A stretch of 64,000 nucleotides of DNA from Vicinamibacterales bacterium. GTDB taxonomy: Bacteria > Acidobacteriota > Vicinamibacteria > Vicinamibacterales > 2-12-FULL-66-21. The first letter of the stretch is position 1. Each line of letters starts with the position of its first letter. Below are positions 26,617-35,959 of this stretch, one piece after another. The notes beneath the pieces are model-generated. The model saw nothing but the letters and a program-made list of their open reading frames with translations, did not search any database and was not told where the DNA came from. The stretch is from NCBI GenBank assembly GCA_035699745.1, contig DASSPH010000110.1:1-64000 (forward strand). The letters are read 5' to 3'. The translations under genes were made by a program, and so were the position numbers.

Positions 26617-28205
26617 CACTTCCGTCCCGTCTCTTTCAGGATGCGGAGCGCCGCGTTGCGCCCCGGCGCTCCCATGATGCCGCCGCCGGGGTGGGTTGCG
26701 GACCCGCACATATAGAGGTTGCGGATCGGCGTCTTGTACTGCGCCCAGCCGGGGGCGGGACGCAGGAAGAAGAGCTGCTCGAGCGTCAGCTCTCCCTGGA
26801 AGATGTTGCCTTCGGACAAGCCGAAGTCGCGCTCGATGTCGAGCGGCGTCAGGACCTGGCGGTGCAGGATGATGTCCTTGATGTTGGGCGCGTACTCGGC
26901 GATCGTGTCGATCACCGTGTCGCCGAAGGCCTCGCGATGCGCGTCCCAGCCGCCCTCTTCCTTCAGGTGGTACGGCGCGTACTGCACGAAGCACGACATC
27001 ACGTGTTTGCCCGGCGGCGCGACGGACGGGTCGGTGAGACTCGGGATCACCATGTCGATGTACGGCCGCCGCGAGTACCGCCCGTACTTCGCCTCGTCGT
27101 AGGCGCGCTCCATGTAGTCGACGCTCGGCGAGATCGAGACGGCGCCGCGCAGGTGCGGGCCCGGCCCGGGCATGCTCGTAAAGTCGGGCAGCGCGTCGAG
27201 CGAGAGGTTCACTTTTCCCGATGAACCGCGGAACTTGTAGCGGCGCACGTCCTCGACGAACTCCGCCGGCAGGTGCTCCTCCCCCACCATCCTGGAGAAC
27301 GTCTGCCGCGGATCGAGACTCGACGAGACCACGTTGGCGGTGAAGTAGTCGCCGTTTTCCAGCACGACGCCGACCGCCGCGCCGTCCTTGACGAGAATCT
27401 TCGAGACCGGCGTTTCGGCGCGAATCTCGGCCCCTGCCTCGCGGGCGGCGGAGGCGATCGCATTCGAGATCGCGCCGGTGCCGCCGCGCGACAAGCCCCA
27501 GGAGCGGAAGGCGCCGTCGATCTCTCCCATGTAGTGGTGGAGCAGCACGTACGCGGTACCCGGCGAGCGCACGCCGAGGAACGTGCCGATGATCCCCGAC
27601 GCCGACATCGTCGCCTTGAGCACGTCGGTCTCGAACCACTGATCGAGAAAGTCGACCGCGCTCATCGTCATGAGCTGGACCTGGTTGTACTTGTCCTGAT
27701 CGGAGAGCGACTGGAAGCGCCTGCCGAGCGACAGGAGATCCATCAGCCCGCGCGGGTCGAGCGACGTCGGATCCGGCGGGGTCATGTTGAGGATCGGCTT
27801 GACGAACCGTCCCATCTCGACCATCGCCTTGCCGTATTCCTCGTATGCCTCGGCGTCGAGTTTCGAGTGGCGCGCGACCTCGCGGCGGGTCCTGGCGTGG
27901 TCGTTCACGCGCCACAGGTAGTTGCCCCCCGGCATCGGCGTGAAGGTGCCGTCGAGCGGCAGGATCTCCAGCCCGTGTCGCGGCAGGTCCAGATCGCGAA
28001 TGATCTCGGGGCGCAGCAGCGAGACGACGTAGGAGCAGACCGAGTACCTGAAGCCCGGGTGGATCTCTTCGGTGACGGCGGCGCCGCCGAGCACGTGCCG
28101 CCGCTCGAGCACGAGGACCTTGCGCCCGGCGCGCGCGAGATAGGCCGCGTTGACCAGTCCGTTGTGTCCGCCGCCGATCACGATGACGTCGTAGGTGGTG
28201 CTCAT
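26616..28205 (-). CDS. PYROXD2-like FAD/NAD(P) oxidoreductase, paralog 1
   Basis: 529 aa. FAD-binding motif DVIVIGGGHNGLVNAAYLARAG, LERRHVLGGAAVTEEIHPG and the C-terminal MCGSATHPGGGIMGAPGRNAA are all intact. Strong collinear similarity to the following gene shows a tandem duplication. The reaction is probably a flavin-dependent dehydrogenation; the substrate cannot be read. The 7-bp tandem repeats lie 5-60 nt upstream of the start, where a promoter would be expected. A GcvT-like gene diverges on the other side. Confidence 0.85.
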   Translation of the reverse strand: MSTTYDVIVIGGGHNGLVNAAYLARAGRKVLVLERRHVLGGAAVTEEIHPGFRYSVCSYVVSLLRPEIIRDLDLPRHGLEILPLDGTFTPMPGGNYLWRVNDHARTRREVARHSKLDAEAYEEYGKAMVEMGRFVKPILNMTPPDPTSLDPRGLMDLLSLGRRFQSLSDQDKYNQVQLMTMSAVDFLDQWFETDVLKATMSASGIIGTFLGVRSPGTAYVLLHHYMGEIDGAFRSWGLSRGGTGAISNAIASAAREAGAEIRAETPVSKILVKDGAAVGVVLENGDYFTANVVSSSLDPRQTFSRMVGEEHLPAEFVEDVRRYKFRGSSGKVNLSLDALPDFTSMPGPGPHLRGAVSISPSVDYMERAYDEAKYGRYSRRPYIDMVIPSLTDPSVAPPGKHVMSCFVQYAPYHLKEEGGWDAHREAFGDTVIDTIAEYAPNIKDIILHRQVLTPLDIERDFGLSEGNIFQGELTLEQLFFLRPAPGWAQYKTPIRNLYMCGSATHPGGGIMGAPGRNAALRILKETGRK

Positions 28206-28210
28206 GCGAT

Positions 28211-28266
28211 CGATGTCCGAGGTTCGATGTCCGAGGTTCGAGGTTCGAGATCCGAGGTTCGAGGTT
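28211..28266. repeat. Heptameric tandem repeat (8 x 7 bp)
   Basis: Eight consecutive 7-bp units of the form CGARRTY/CGATGTC, dominated by CGAGGTT. It fills part of the intergenic region between divergent genes and directly precedes the start of the minus-strand gene. The rest of the gap, 28267-28438, shows nothing I can name. Confidence 0.9.
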
Positions 28267-28438
28267 CGGAAGGCGCAGAGCGGTTAGCGGGACTACGACA
28301 ACCCGGCAGACCGGGTCTGGTTGCCCAGGAGCAGCGCGAGGAGACGAGCGGCCGGCCGCACAGCGGCATACTATCCGATTGCGGCGGCGGCGGCGAGGGT
28401 GCGCGCTCGGTCGGCGGGTGTCGCTCCGGTGGCCGGAC

Positions 28439-28444
28439 TACAAT
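28439..28444 (+). promoter_or_regulatory. -10 element for GcvT-like gene
   Basis: TACAAT ends 6 nt before the ATG at 28451; no Shine-Dalgarno sequence is present. Confidence 0.55.
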
Positions 28445-28450
28445 GCGGGC

Positions 28451-29650
28451 ATGCCGATCGGAACACCCGTTCACGAGCGCACACTCGCCCTCTGCGAAAG
28501 CCTGAACTATCGCGAGTGGTCCGGTTATTACACGGTCAGCGCCTACGAGAGCCATCACGAGCACGAGTACAACGCCATCCGCAACGCGGCGGCGCTGATC
28601 GACGTCTCGCCGCTGTTCAAGTACATGATCACGGGGCGCGACGCGGCGAAGCTGGTCGATCGGCTGATCACGCGCGACGTCGCCAGGATGGCGGTCGGTC
28701 AGGTGTATTACACGCCGTGGTGCGACGAGCACGGCAAGGTGATTGACGACGGCACGGTGTCGCGGCTGGCGGAGCAGACGTTCCGCTGGACCGCCGCCGA
28801 CCCGAGCCTGCGCTGGTTCACGCTGAACGCGGCCGGCATGGACGTGCGCATCGACGATATCTCCGAGGAAGTCGCGGCGCTCGCCCTGCAGGGTCCGACG
28901 TCGGCGCGCCTGCTGCGCGCGGTGGCGAACGCGGACATCGACAGGCTCAAGTACTTCCGCGTCACCAGCGGCACGATCGCGGGAGTCGACGTCGACATCT
29001 CGCGCACGGGCTACACGGGCGATCTCGGGTACGAGATCTGGATGCCGGCGAACCGCGCGATAGCGGTGTTCGACGCGCTGATGGAGGGCGGACGGCCGTT
29101 CGACATCAAACCCGCGGGGATGCTGGCGCTCGACGTCGCGCGCATAGAAGCCGGGCTGCTGCTGATCGAAGTGGATTTCTTCAGCAGCCGCAAGGCGATG
29201 ATCGCGTCCCAGGCCTACAGCCCGTTCGAGCTCGGGATGGGGAAGCTGGTGAGCCTCGACAAGGGGCGGTTCATCGGCCAGCGCGCGCTGCGCGACGAGC
29301 ATCGCCGCGGCGCCGACCGCCAGGTCGTCGGTCTGGAGATCGACTGGAACGAAGTCGAGAAGCTGTATGACGCGGCCGGCCTGGCGCCCGCCGTCGCGGC
29401 AACCGCGTCCCGCGCCGCCGTCCCGGTGTATCGCAACGGCCGCCAGGTCGGGAAAGCGACGTCGACGACCTGGTCACCCACGCTGAAGCGCATGATCGCG
29501 CTCGCCACCGTCGATCGTCCGCACCATGCGCCTGGCACGGAGCTGCAGTTCGAGATCACCGTGGAGGCGGTTCGTCACCGCGTGACCGCGAAGGTGGTGA
29601 AGACGCCGTTCTTCAACCCGGCGCGGAAGACCGCGACACCACCGGCGTAA
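28451..29650 (+). CDS. GcvT-like folate-dependent aminomethyl/demethylase protein
   Basis: 399 aa of the GcvT/DMGDH C-terminal fold: EHEYNAIRNAAALIDVSPLFKYMITG, VSRTGYTGDLGYEIW (here DISRTGYTGDLGYEIWM), and DIKPAGMLALDVARIEAGL, then the C-terminal barrel. Homologs transfer a one-carbon unit from glycine, dimethylglycine or related methylamines to tetrahydrofolate. There is no gcvH or gcvP nearby, so a stand-alone demethylase role is likelier than the glycine cleavage system. Neighbouring Rieske oxygenase, permease and PYROXD2-like genes fit catabolism of a methylated amine, but that is inference. Confidence 0.8.
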   Translation: MPIGTPVHERTLALCESLNYREWSGYYTVSAYESHHEHEYNAIRNAAALIDVSPLFKYMITGRDAAKLVDRLITRDVARMAVGQVYYTPWCDEHGKVIDDGTVSRLAEQTFRWTAADPSLRWFTLNAAGMDVRIDDISEEVAALALQGPTSARLLRAVANADIDRLKYFRVTSGTIAGVDVDISRTGYTGDLGYEIWMPANRAIAVFDALMEGGRPFDIKPAGMLALDVARIEAGLLLIEVDFFSSRKAMIASQAYSPFELGMGKLVSLDKGRFIGQRALRDEHRRGADRQVVGLEIDWNEVEKLYDAAGLAPAVAATASRAAVPVYRNGRQVGKATSTTWSPTLKRMIALATVDRPHHAPGTELQFEITVEAVRHRVTAKVVKTPFFNPARKTATPPA

Positions 29651-29666
29651 TGCGCGTTCGGAGCGT

Positions 29667-31175
29667 TCACAGCGTTCGCAGGAACGCGATCAACGCTTGC
29701 TTGTCCTCGGCGCTCAGTGTCGTGAGAAATTCCAGGCCCGGGACCGCACCGGTCGTCATCCCCGGAGGGCTCCACCCCTTTCGCTCGTAGTCCGGTTCGA
29801 GACGCGCCGGATCGAACAGCTCTTCGAGCGTGAGAATGGACGCGTCGTGGAGCAGCCGAGGGCGGCTCCACACCCCCCGCAATGAGGGGATCTTGTAGAA
29901 GCCGGTGCCCTTCCGCGTGCGCAGCGCGAGGCCGGGGTCGGTGCCCACGCTCCGATCCCGCACGTCGCTGAAATTGGGATGATCGAGCGGAACCGTGTAT
30001 CCGAGCGCCGGCGTCAGCTCGCCGGTCGTGTAGTTCGGCGGCGGATGGCACGCGCCGCACTTCTCCCGCCGAAACACCTGCTCGCCGCGCTTGACGAGAT
30101 CCGCAGGCGGGAGGTTCGGATTCCTCGCAGGCTCGAGCGACAGCAGGTACACGCCAATGGCGTATAACACCTCGTCCGCAAAGCGGGTCTTCATTCGACG
30201 CTGCTCATCGCTGAGCATGCGATGCGAGCCGAAGTCCATCGGGTCGGCGCCGGTGATCAGCGCCGCGTAGCGGGCGACGTCTTCCGGTCCGCGAAGGCGG
30301 TGCGTGCCGGTGGCGTCGATGTAGCGGCTGTAGCGCAGCACGTGCAGGTCCGGCACACGCGCGCCGTGCCAGGGATGGCCGTTGGGCCTGGGGATCACGC
30401 CCTGGCGGTTGCCGAACGATGCCGCGGCTTCCTGGCGCGACAGCGCGGCCAGAGCCTGCAGTCTCGGATCCGGATCCCACGGCGTCTCGAACAGGCGCCG
30501 AACGGTCGCGCCGAAACTCTCCCCCCCGAACGCGCGCTGCGAGGCGACAGCATTGAGACGAAAGGCGCCATCGGCGCCAATCGCGCCGAACCCGTCGGGA
30601 ACCGGCGCCAGCGGTCCTGCATAGTCGATCGTGCGGTCGGCATTCACTCGGCGATGGCACGTTGCGCACGCCAGGTTGCTGAGCATCAGGCCGCGATCGG
30701 TGACGACCCAACGCGGCTGAAAGACGGTGCCGTCGGCGAGGCCGGGCACGTTGGCGAAAGTGACGGGATCGCGGGCGCGGGCGATCAGCGCGGGATCATC
30801 GGTCCGGCTCAGTGGATCGTCGAGGTCCCTGAACGCGCGCCCGCCGGCGGCAATCCAGTCCTTCGTCGAGCGGATGGCGGCCGCATCCACCAGCGGCTCC
30901 GGCTTCTTCTTCTGAAGCGCCTCCCAGTATCCCGGTGGCTCTCGATCGGGCCGGTAGACGGGATAGGTACGGAGGTTGTCGCCGGCAATCGCGTAGTACT
31001 CGGATCGGCTGTAATGGGAGGGGCGCACCTTGAGTGCGGCAACCGGCGTTGCCCAGTCATCGAGCTGGCGATCGTTCCAGATGACCGGCGCCCGGGCGGC
31101 CGAGTAGACCGCGCTGCCGAGGCACAGAAGGATGCACCACGACAGAAAGCAGTATCGATGACGGACTGCGCTCAT
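29667..31175 (-). CDS. Di-heme cytochrome c protein (peroxidase/oxidase-like)
   Basis: 502 aa, with an N-terminal hydrophobic signal (FLSWCILLCLGSAVYSA) and two CxxCH heme sites: ACATCH near residue 172 and GACHP (KCGACH) near residue 375. The C-terminal KIPSLRGVWSRPRLLHD is typical of the MauG/cytochrome-c-peroxidase family second domain, with the conserved GxxxxPSLRG element. Periplasmic electron-transfer or peroxidase role. Shine-Dalgarno GGAGG precedes the ATG. It follows the Rieske oxygenase gene on the same strand after 30 bp, so they may be cotranscribed. Confidence 0.85.
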   Translation of the reverse strand: MSAVRHRYCFLSWCILLCLGSAVYSAARAPVIWNDRQLDDWATPVAALKVRPSHYSRSEYYAIAGDNLRTYPVYRPDREPPGYWEALQKKKPEPLVDAAAIRSTKDWIAAGGRAFRDLDDPLSRTDDPALIARARDPVTFANVPGLADGTVFQPRWVVTDRGLMLSNLACATCHRRVNADRTIDYAGPLAPVPDGFGAIGADGAFRLNAVASQRAFGGESFGATVRRLFETPWDPDPRLQALAALSRQEAAASFGNRQGVIPRPNGHPWHGARVPDLHVLRYSRYIDATGTHRLRGPEDVARYAALITGADPMDFGSHRMLSDEQRRMKTRFADEVLYAIGVYLLSLEPARNPNLPPADLVKRGEQVFRREKCGACHPPPNYTTGELTPALGYTVPLDHPNFSDVRDRSVGTDPGLALRTRKGTGFYKIPSLRGVWSRPRLLHDASILTLEELFDPARLEPDYERKGWSPPGMTTGAVPGLEFLTTLSAEDKQALIAFLRTL

Positions 31176-31205
31176 GCATGCCTCCGCGCGTCCGAGGCCG
31201 CTGTT

Positions 31206-32336
31206 TCAGCGGCCGGCGCCGCTATGGAACTCCACGATGAAGCGATCGAATGCGTAGAGCAGATCCTCGCGGTTCGAATACGGGCCGGGGATGTACGCAG
31301 GTGAGCTGATGCCCGCCTGCGACAGCTCGCAGACGTACCAGTCCTGCTTGTTCGTCATGTCCCAGAACTCCACGCAATCGGCGGGATCGAAACCGGGGCG
31401 CGCCAGCTCGGACGGCTGGAAGTGCCACTCGCACACGTTGATGGTCCGATCGGGCGCGATCGGCCACAGCGTGTGCGTCAGCATGTAATCCGGATGCAGG
31501 CTGAGCATCATGTTCGGAAAGATGCAGTAGTAGTACACCCGCCGCGCGTCCTCGGCTGACAGGCCGGGCAGAATCGCGCGCGGGCAGGTCCCGTCCATCG
31601 ACAGGGTCTCGACACCCGGCTGCAGATCCATCACGCCCCCCATGTAAGTGGGTCGCAACGGCTCGTTCTCTCCGCTCAGATAGTGGGACAGCTTGTTGAG
31701 CGCCGGGTGCAGGTTCGGGCAGTGCAGGCACTCGTTGTAGTTCTGGATGATCAGCTTCCAGTTCGCCTTCACGTCGTAGACGATGCGGTGGCCGCGGCGC
31801 AGCTCGCCCATGTTCCAGCTGCGGAACTTCGCGATCAGCGGCCCGAGCTGGTCGGCGAGCGGCGCGGGATCGGCGGACAGGTTCAGGAAGACATGGCCGT
31901 CCCACTCCGCGGCATGCACCTGCAGCAGCGGATAGTCGGCACGCCGGAAGTGCGGCACCTCGTTCATGTGCGGCGCGCCGATCAGCGCGCCGTCGAGATC
32001 GTAGGTCCAGGCATGGTACGGGCACTGGATGCTGCCGGGGAACTGTCCCGCGGTCTCGGGGCAGAGCCGCGTGCCGCGGTGGCGGCAGACGTTGTGAAAC
32101 GCACGCACCTCGCCGTGCGCGTTGCGCGTCACGACGATGTTGTAGCCGTTCAACTCGCGGATGGAATATTGCCCCGCCCTGGCGACTTCTTCCGAACGTC
32201 CCGCGTGGAACCACATCCTGCCGAACAGGCCGTCGAGCTCCGCGGCAAGGTATGACGCATCGGTGTAGTACTTCGCCGGCAGCGTGGACGCGCCCTCCGG
32301 CATGTTGTCGCGGGGTTTGACGACGACGTGTTCCAT
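31206..32336 (-). CDS. Rieske non-heme iron oxygenase, alpha subunit
   Basis: 376 aa. The Rieske [2Fe-2S] motif is CRHRGTRL then CPYHAWTY near residues 84-110, and the mononuclear iron site is NYNECLHCPNLHP (ExxHxxxxH) near residue 200. The length and motif spacing resemble the glycine-betaine/carnitine oxygenase group (GbcA/CntA) rather than ring-hydroxylating dioxygenases, so an O- or N-demethylation of a quaternary amine is plausible. No reductase partner is in the window. The divergent permease could import the substrate. Confidence 0.85.
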   Translation of the reverse strand: MEHVVVKPRDNMPEGASTLPAKYYTDASYLAAELDGLFGRMWFHAGRSEEVARAGQYSIRELNGYNIVVTRNAHGEVRAFHNVCRHRGTRLCPETAGQFPGSIQCPYHAWTYDLDGALIGAPHMNEVPHFRRADYPLLQVHAAEWDGHVFLNLSADPAPLADQLGPLIAKFRSWNMGELRRGHRIVYDVKANWKLIIQNYNECLHCPNLHPALNKLSHYLSGENEPLRPTYMGGVMDLQPGVETLSMDGTCPRAILPGLSAEDARRVYYYCIFPNMMLSLHPDYMLTHTLWPIAPDRTINVCEWHFQPSELARPGFDPADCVEFWDMTNKQDWYVCELSQAGISSPAYIPGPYSNREDLLYAFDRFIVEFHSGAGR

Positions 32337-32386
32337 GGCAGCCCTGACGACGAGATCCGCGAGGGGCGAAGCCCCTCGGGGAGAAT

Positions 32387-33691
32387 ATGATACAAGACTT
32401 CGAGGTGAGCCAACTTCGCCGCGAGCTGGGACGCTGGGACCTGACCGCGATCGGCGTCAACCAGGTCATCGGCGGCGCGGTATTCGCGATGCCGGCGGCG
32501 CTTGCCGCGATCGTCGGCGGGTGGAGCCCGTTCCTCATCGTCGCCGTCGGCCTCGCCTCGCTGCTGATCGCCGCGACCTTTGCCGAAGTCAGCAGCCGCT
32601 TCGACTCCACCGGCGGACCATATCTCTACACCAAAGCCGCGTTCGGACGTTTCGCCGCGTTCGAAGTCGGCTGGATGCAGTGGTTCACCAGGGCCACGAG
32701 CTGGGCGTCGGTGATCAACGTGCTCGTCGCCTCGCTCGGATTCTACTGGCCCGCGGTCACCGCCGGCGCGATGCGAACCGCGCTGCTCACCGCCATCATC
32801 GTCGCGCTCGCGTCGATCAACATCGTCGGCATCCGTCAGAGCGCGTGGGTCGTGAACGCGCTGACCATCGGCAAGCTCGTGCCGCTCGCCCTGTTCATCG
32901 CCGTCGGCCTGACACAGCTGGGACCAGGCGGATTCGAGCTGCACGGGCTGCCCTCGTCGAGCGAGTTGTCGCGCAGCGCGCTCCTGTTGATCTTCGCGTT
33001 CGGCGGCTACGAAGTGATCCCCGTCCCCGCCGGGGAGGCCAAGGATCCGCGGCGGATGGTGCCGTTCGCCTTGATCATGACGCTGGTCGTCGTCACCATC
33101 GTGCTGACGCTGGCCCAGGTCGTCGCGCTCGGCGTGCTGCCGTCGCTGCCGGACTCCAAGACCCCGCTCGCCGACGCCTCGGCGCTGATGATGGGGGCGA
33201 CCGGCGCGGCGGTGATCACGCTCGGAGCCGTACTGTCGACGCTGGGCAACAACATGGGACAGGCGCTCTCCGGCTCGCGCAGTCTCTTCGCGCTGGCCGA
33301 GCACGGCGACATCCCGGGCATCTTCGCGCGCGTCAGCGACCGGTTCGGCACGCCGGTGGTCGCAATCGTGTTCACGTCCGCGGTCTCGCTGATCCTCGCC
33401 ACCACCGGGTCGTTCGTGACCATGGCGCAGGCCAGCGCGGTGAGCCGGTTGATCGTCTACGTCGCGACCTGCGCCGCGGCGCTGCGCCTGCGAACGCCGC
33501 GCTTCGCCGGCGTGGTGGCGGAGCCGCAGATGCGGCTCCCCCTCGGACCGGTCATCCCGGTGCTCGCCATCCTGATTGCCCTGGCCATTCTGTTCGGCGC
33601 CACGCCGGCGCAGTTGCGCGCCGGCGCGTTTGCCATCGTCGCCGGGGCCGTGCTGTTCGTCGTTGCGATCCTGTCCGGGAGAAGACGATGA
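32387..33691 (+). CDS. APC family amino acid permease
   Basis: 434 aa with 12 hydrophobic segments. The N-terminal LTAIGVNQVIGGAVFAMPAAL is the APC superfamily helix-1 signature with the unwound glycine segment. It imports amino acids or amines across the inner membrane. The ATG at 32387 lies within TATGAT (32386-32391), a good -10; a GTG at 32405 in the same frame is a possible alternative start. It diverges from the Rieske oxygenase gene over 50 bp that contain a 7-bp hairpin. Confidence 0.85.
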   Translation: MIQDFEVSQLRRELGRWDLTAIGVNQVIGGAVFAMPAALAAIVGGWSPFLIVAVGLASLLIAATFAEVSSRFDSTGGPYLYTKAAFGRFAAFEVGWMQWFTRATSWASVINVLVASLGFYWPAVTAGAMRTALLTAIIVALASINIVGIRQSAWVVNALTIGKLVPLALFIAVGLTQLGPGGFELHGLPSSSELSRSALLLIFAFGGYEVIPVPAGEAKDPRRMVPFALIMTLVVVTIVLTLAQVVALGVLPSLPDSKTPLADASALMMGATGAAVITLGAVLSTLGNNMGQALSGSRSLFALAEHGDIPGIFARVSDRFGTPVVAIVFTSAVSLILATTGSFVTMAQASAVSRLIVYVATCAAALRLRTPRFAGVVAEPQMRLPLGPVIPVLAILIALAILFGATPAQLRAGAFAIVAGAVLFVVAILSGRRR

Positions 33692-33744
33692 GGTCGACCC
33701 CGCCGGACTCCTGCCGCGGGCGCGCCGACGCTCGTACGGCTGCG

Positions 33745-34551
33745 TTACTGAGGCAGCGCGTCGATGTCGAGCTCGAGCACGTGCAGCCGCCAGACCCCGA
33801 TCGCAAACGCGAGCGGCATGAGCATCGCGCAGGCGAACAGGAGGCCTGAGGCGATCGTCACCAGCGGGCCCGACGGCGTCATCAGACGCATCAGCGGCAC
33901 CACGAGAATCGTCAGCGCGCCGCCGCCAAGCTGGCTCACGAGCATCAGCAGGGTGGTCCGGCGCGCCGACTCGATGCCGCGCGTGCGCGCCACCAGGAAG
34001 CTCTTGTAGAGCGACAACAGGCCGGCAAATGGCACGATGATGCCGAGCGCGACGACGATCGTCATCGCAGACCCGACGGCGGCGAGCAGCAGCAGCACCG
34101 TCAGCCCCGGCGACACCGCGCCGAACCCTCCGGATCCGCCGCGGGTAAAGCTCGGCGTGATGAACGCAACCAGCGCGGTGAGCGCCGGAATGACGACATA
34201 GGCGGCCCAGAGACGGGAGCCGTAGGCCTTGATCCACGGCCGCCGCCAGGGAAAGACCTGCGTGAAGTGGAACAGCGCCACGCTGCCCATCATCAGCGAC
34301 AGCACGACGAACACCACCGCCCCTTTGCTCAACGCCTTGGGCCATCCCCAGACCCAGATCTGCGCGGTGATCCAGTACGGGGCGATGCCGGCGAGCGCGA
34401 CCGCGAAGAACACGCGGACGCGCGCGTCATGAGGGGCCTGCGCCAGCGCCGCCAGCGCGACGATCATGTAGACCCCCGCGGACGTCAGCGACGTGAGCGC
34501 GTCGAACGCAGTCGCCGATGGCGGGCTGAACACCGTGTCCTCACGCGTCAT
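33745..34551 (-). CDS. Membrane protein, 7TM histidine-kinase-N-terminus-like
   Basis: 268 aa, seven hydrophobic segments (about residues 20-40, 50-70, 78-100, 112-135, 148-175, 200-225, 230-255). The organisation resembles the N-terminal 7TM sensor region found on some histidine kinases, but no kinase domain follows and the gene ends in MLMPLAFAIGVWRLHVLELD then a stop. It may be a free sensor or an unrelated membrane protein. The ATG at 34551 was chosen because upstream sequence is the divergent promoter. Confidence 0.6.
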   Translation of the reverse strand: MTREDTVFSPPSATAFDALTSLTSAGVYMIVALAALAQAPHDARVRVFFAVALAGIAPYWITAQIWVWGWPKALSKGAVVFVVLSLMMGSVALFHFTQVFPWRRPWIKAYGSRLWAAYVVIPALTALVAFITPSFTRGGSGGFGAVSPGLTVLLLLAAVGSAMTIVVALGIIVPFAGLLSLYKSFLVARTRGIESARRTTLLMLVSQLGGGALTILVVPLMRLMTPSGPLVTIASGLLFACAMLMPLAFAIGVWRLHVLELDIDALPQ

Positions 34552-34558
34552 TCTCGCA

Positions 34559-34565
34559 GATAATG
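34559..34565. promoter_or_regulatory. Shared bidirectional -10 element
   Basis: GATAATG reads GATAAT on the plus strand (34559-34564) and CATTAT on the minus strand (34565-34560). It lies exactly 8 nt from the GTG at 34573 on one side and 8 nt from the ATG at 34551 on the other. Confidence 0.5.
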
Positions 34566-34590
34566 ACCGCCAGTGAGCCGTGGAGGAGTC

Positions 34591-35949
34591 ATGCTTCGGA
34601 CGTTTGGGACGGCGGCGATCGTGGTTCTTTCGGTGCTCACGACCGCGGCTCAACGCGCCACGCCGATTTCACCGCAGGATCTGGCGGCGATCTGGGACGC
34701 CGAACGCGTTTCTCCCCCCGTGCCGCCGCTGCTCGATCATGCCGACGTAGAGCGCCGCCTCACCGCGCTGGCCCGGTCCGACCCGCGCTTCATTCTCGAG
34801 CGCGCCGGGTCGTCGCTCGAAGGACGCTCCATCAATCTCGTGACCGTCGGCACCGGCCCGTATCGCGTGCTGCTCTGGTCGCAGATGCACGGCGACGAAC
34901 CGACGGCGACGGCGGCGCTGTTCGACGTGTTCGAATACTTCCAGCGCCACCGGACCGACCCCGCGGTCCGGCGGATCCTGTCGTCCCTGACCCTCTACGT
35001 CGTCCCGATGCTGAATCCGGACGGCGCGGAGCGGTTCCAGCGGCGCAACGCGCAGGGCATCGACATCAACCGCGACGCCCTCGGCCTGCAGACGCCCGAA
35101 GGGCGCGTCCTGAAGGCGGTTCGGGATCGTTTCAATCCGAAAGTCGGCTTCAACCTGCACAACCAGGGATGGGGCACGTCGGTGGGCGATCCGCCCAAGC
35201 CCGCGTCGATCTCCCTGCTGTCGGTGGCATACGACAAGCCGCGCTCGGAGAACGCGGGCCGCCGGCTCACGAAGAAGCTCTGCGCGGTCATCCGCGATGC
35301 CCTGGAACCGTTCGCGTCGGGGCAGATCGGCCGCTATGACGACGAGTTCGAGGTGCGCGCCTTCGGCGACAATCTCACGCTCTGGGGCACGCCCGTGGTG
35401 CTGATCGAGACCGGTCCGTTCCCGTCCGCCGAGCCGGATCCACCGCTGGTCCGGATGAACTTCGTCGCGATCCTGTCGGCGCTCGACGCGCTTGCCACGG
35501 GCAGCGTCGAACGCGCCAACCCGAAGCGCTACGAAGAGCTGCCATTCAACGAATCGCGGATGTTCTACGTGCTCGTGCGGCAGGCGACGGTCGTCGCCGG
35601 CAGCGGCGTGCCGCCGTTCACGGCGGATATCGGCATCGCCGCGAATCGCCGCGTCCGCCCGGTGGACGGACAGCGCCGCATCCAGGTGCAGGCGAACATC
35701 GGCGACCTCGGAGACCTGCGAACCTACGGCGCGCTGCGCACCATCGATGCCCGCGGGCTCGTCGCCGCGCCTCTCTGGGATCCGGAGATGACGGAGGGGC
35801 AGGAGGTCGACCTTCCGGACTTCTCCAAGGCGCCGTCGCCGCGCATCATCGTTCCGGGACAATCCGCGGAGATCGTCCTGCTGCGCTCGCTGAACGATCC
35901 GTCGAAGCCCGCGTCACGCTACGTGGTCGACACCATCCTCAAGTACTGA
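34591..35949 (+). CDS. Secreted M14-family zinc carboxypeptidase
   Basis: 452 aa from the ATG at 34591, which has a Shine-Dalgarno GGAGGAG; a GTG at 34573 would add six residues. Signal peptide ([20 protein letters not shown]), then the M14 zinc motif [48 protein letters not shown] (third zinc ligand) and VVLIETGPF with the catalytic Glu. This is a complete active-site set. It probably hydrolyses peptides outside the cytoplasm. The amidohydrolase gene follows after 10 bp. Confidence 0.88.
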   Translation: MLRTFGTAAIVVLSVLTTAAQRATPISPQDLAAIWDAERVSPPVPPLLDHADVERRLTALARSDPRFILERAGSSLEGRSINLVTVGTGPYRVLLWSQMHGDEPTATAALFDVFEYFQRHRTDPAVRRILSSLTLYVVPMLNPDGAERFQRRNAQGIDINRDALGLQTPEGRVLKAVRDRFNPKVGFNLHNQGWGTSVGDPPKPASISLLSVAYDKPRSENAGRRLTKKLCAVIRDALEPFASGQIGRYDDEFEVRAFGDNLTLWGTPVVLIETGPFPSAEPDPPLVRMNFVAILSALDALATGSVERANPKRYEELPFNESRMFYVLVRQATVVAGSGVPPFTADIGIAANRRVRPVDGQRRIQVQANIGDLGDLRTYGALRTIDARGLVAAPLWDPEMTEGQEVDLPDFSKAPSPRIIVPGQSAEIVLLRSLNDPSKPASRYVVDTILKY

Positions 35950-35959
35950 AGGAGCGGTC

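Noticed and set aside
32361-32377. 7-bp hairpin GAGGGGC-GAA-GCCCCTC as terminator or operator
   Set aside because: It lies in a divergent promoter gap with no T-run; too short to call as an operator without other copies.
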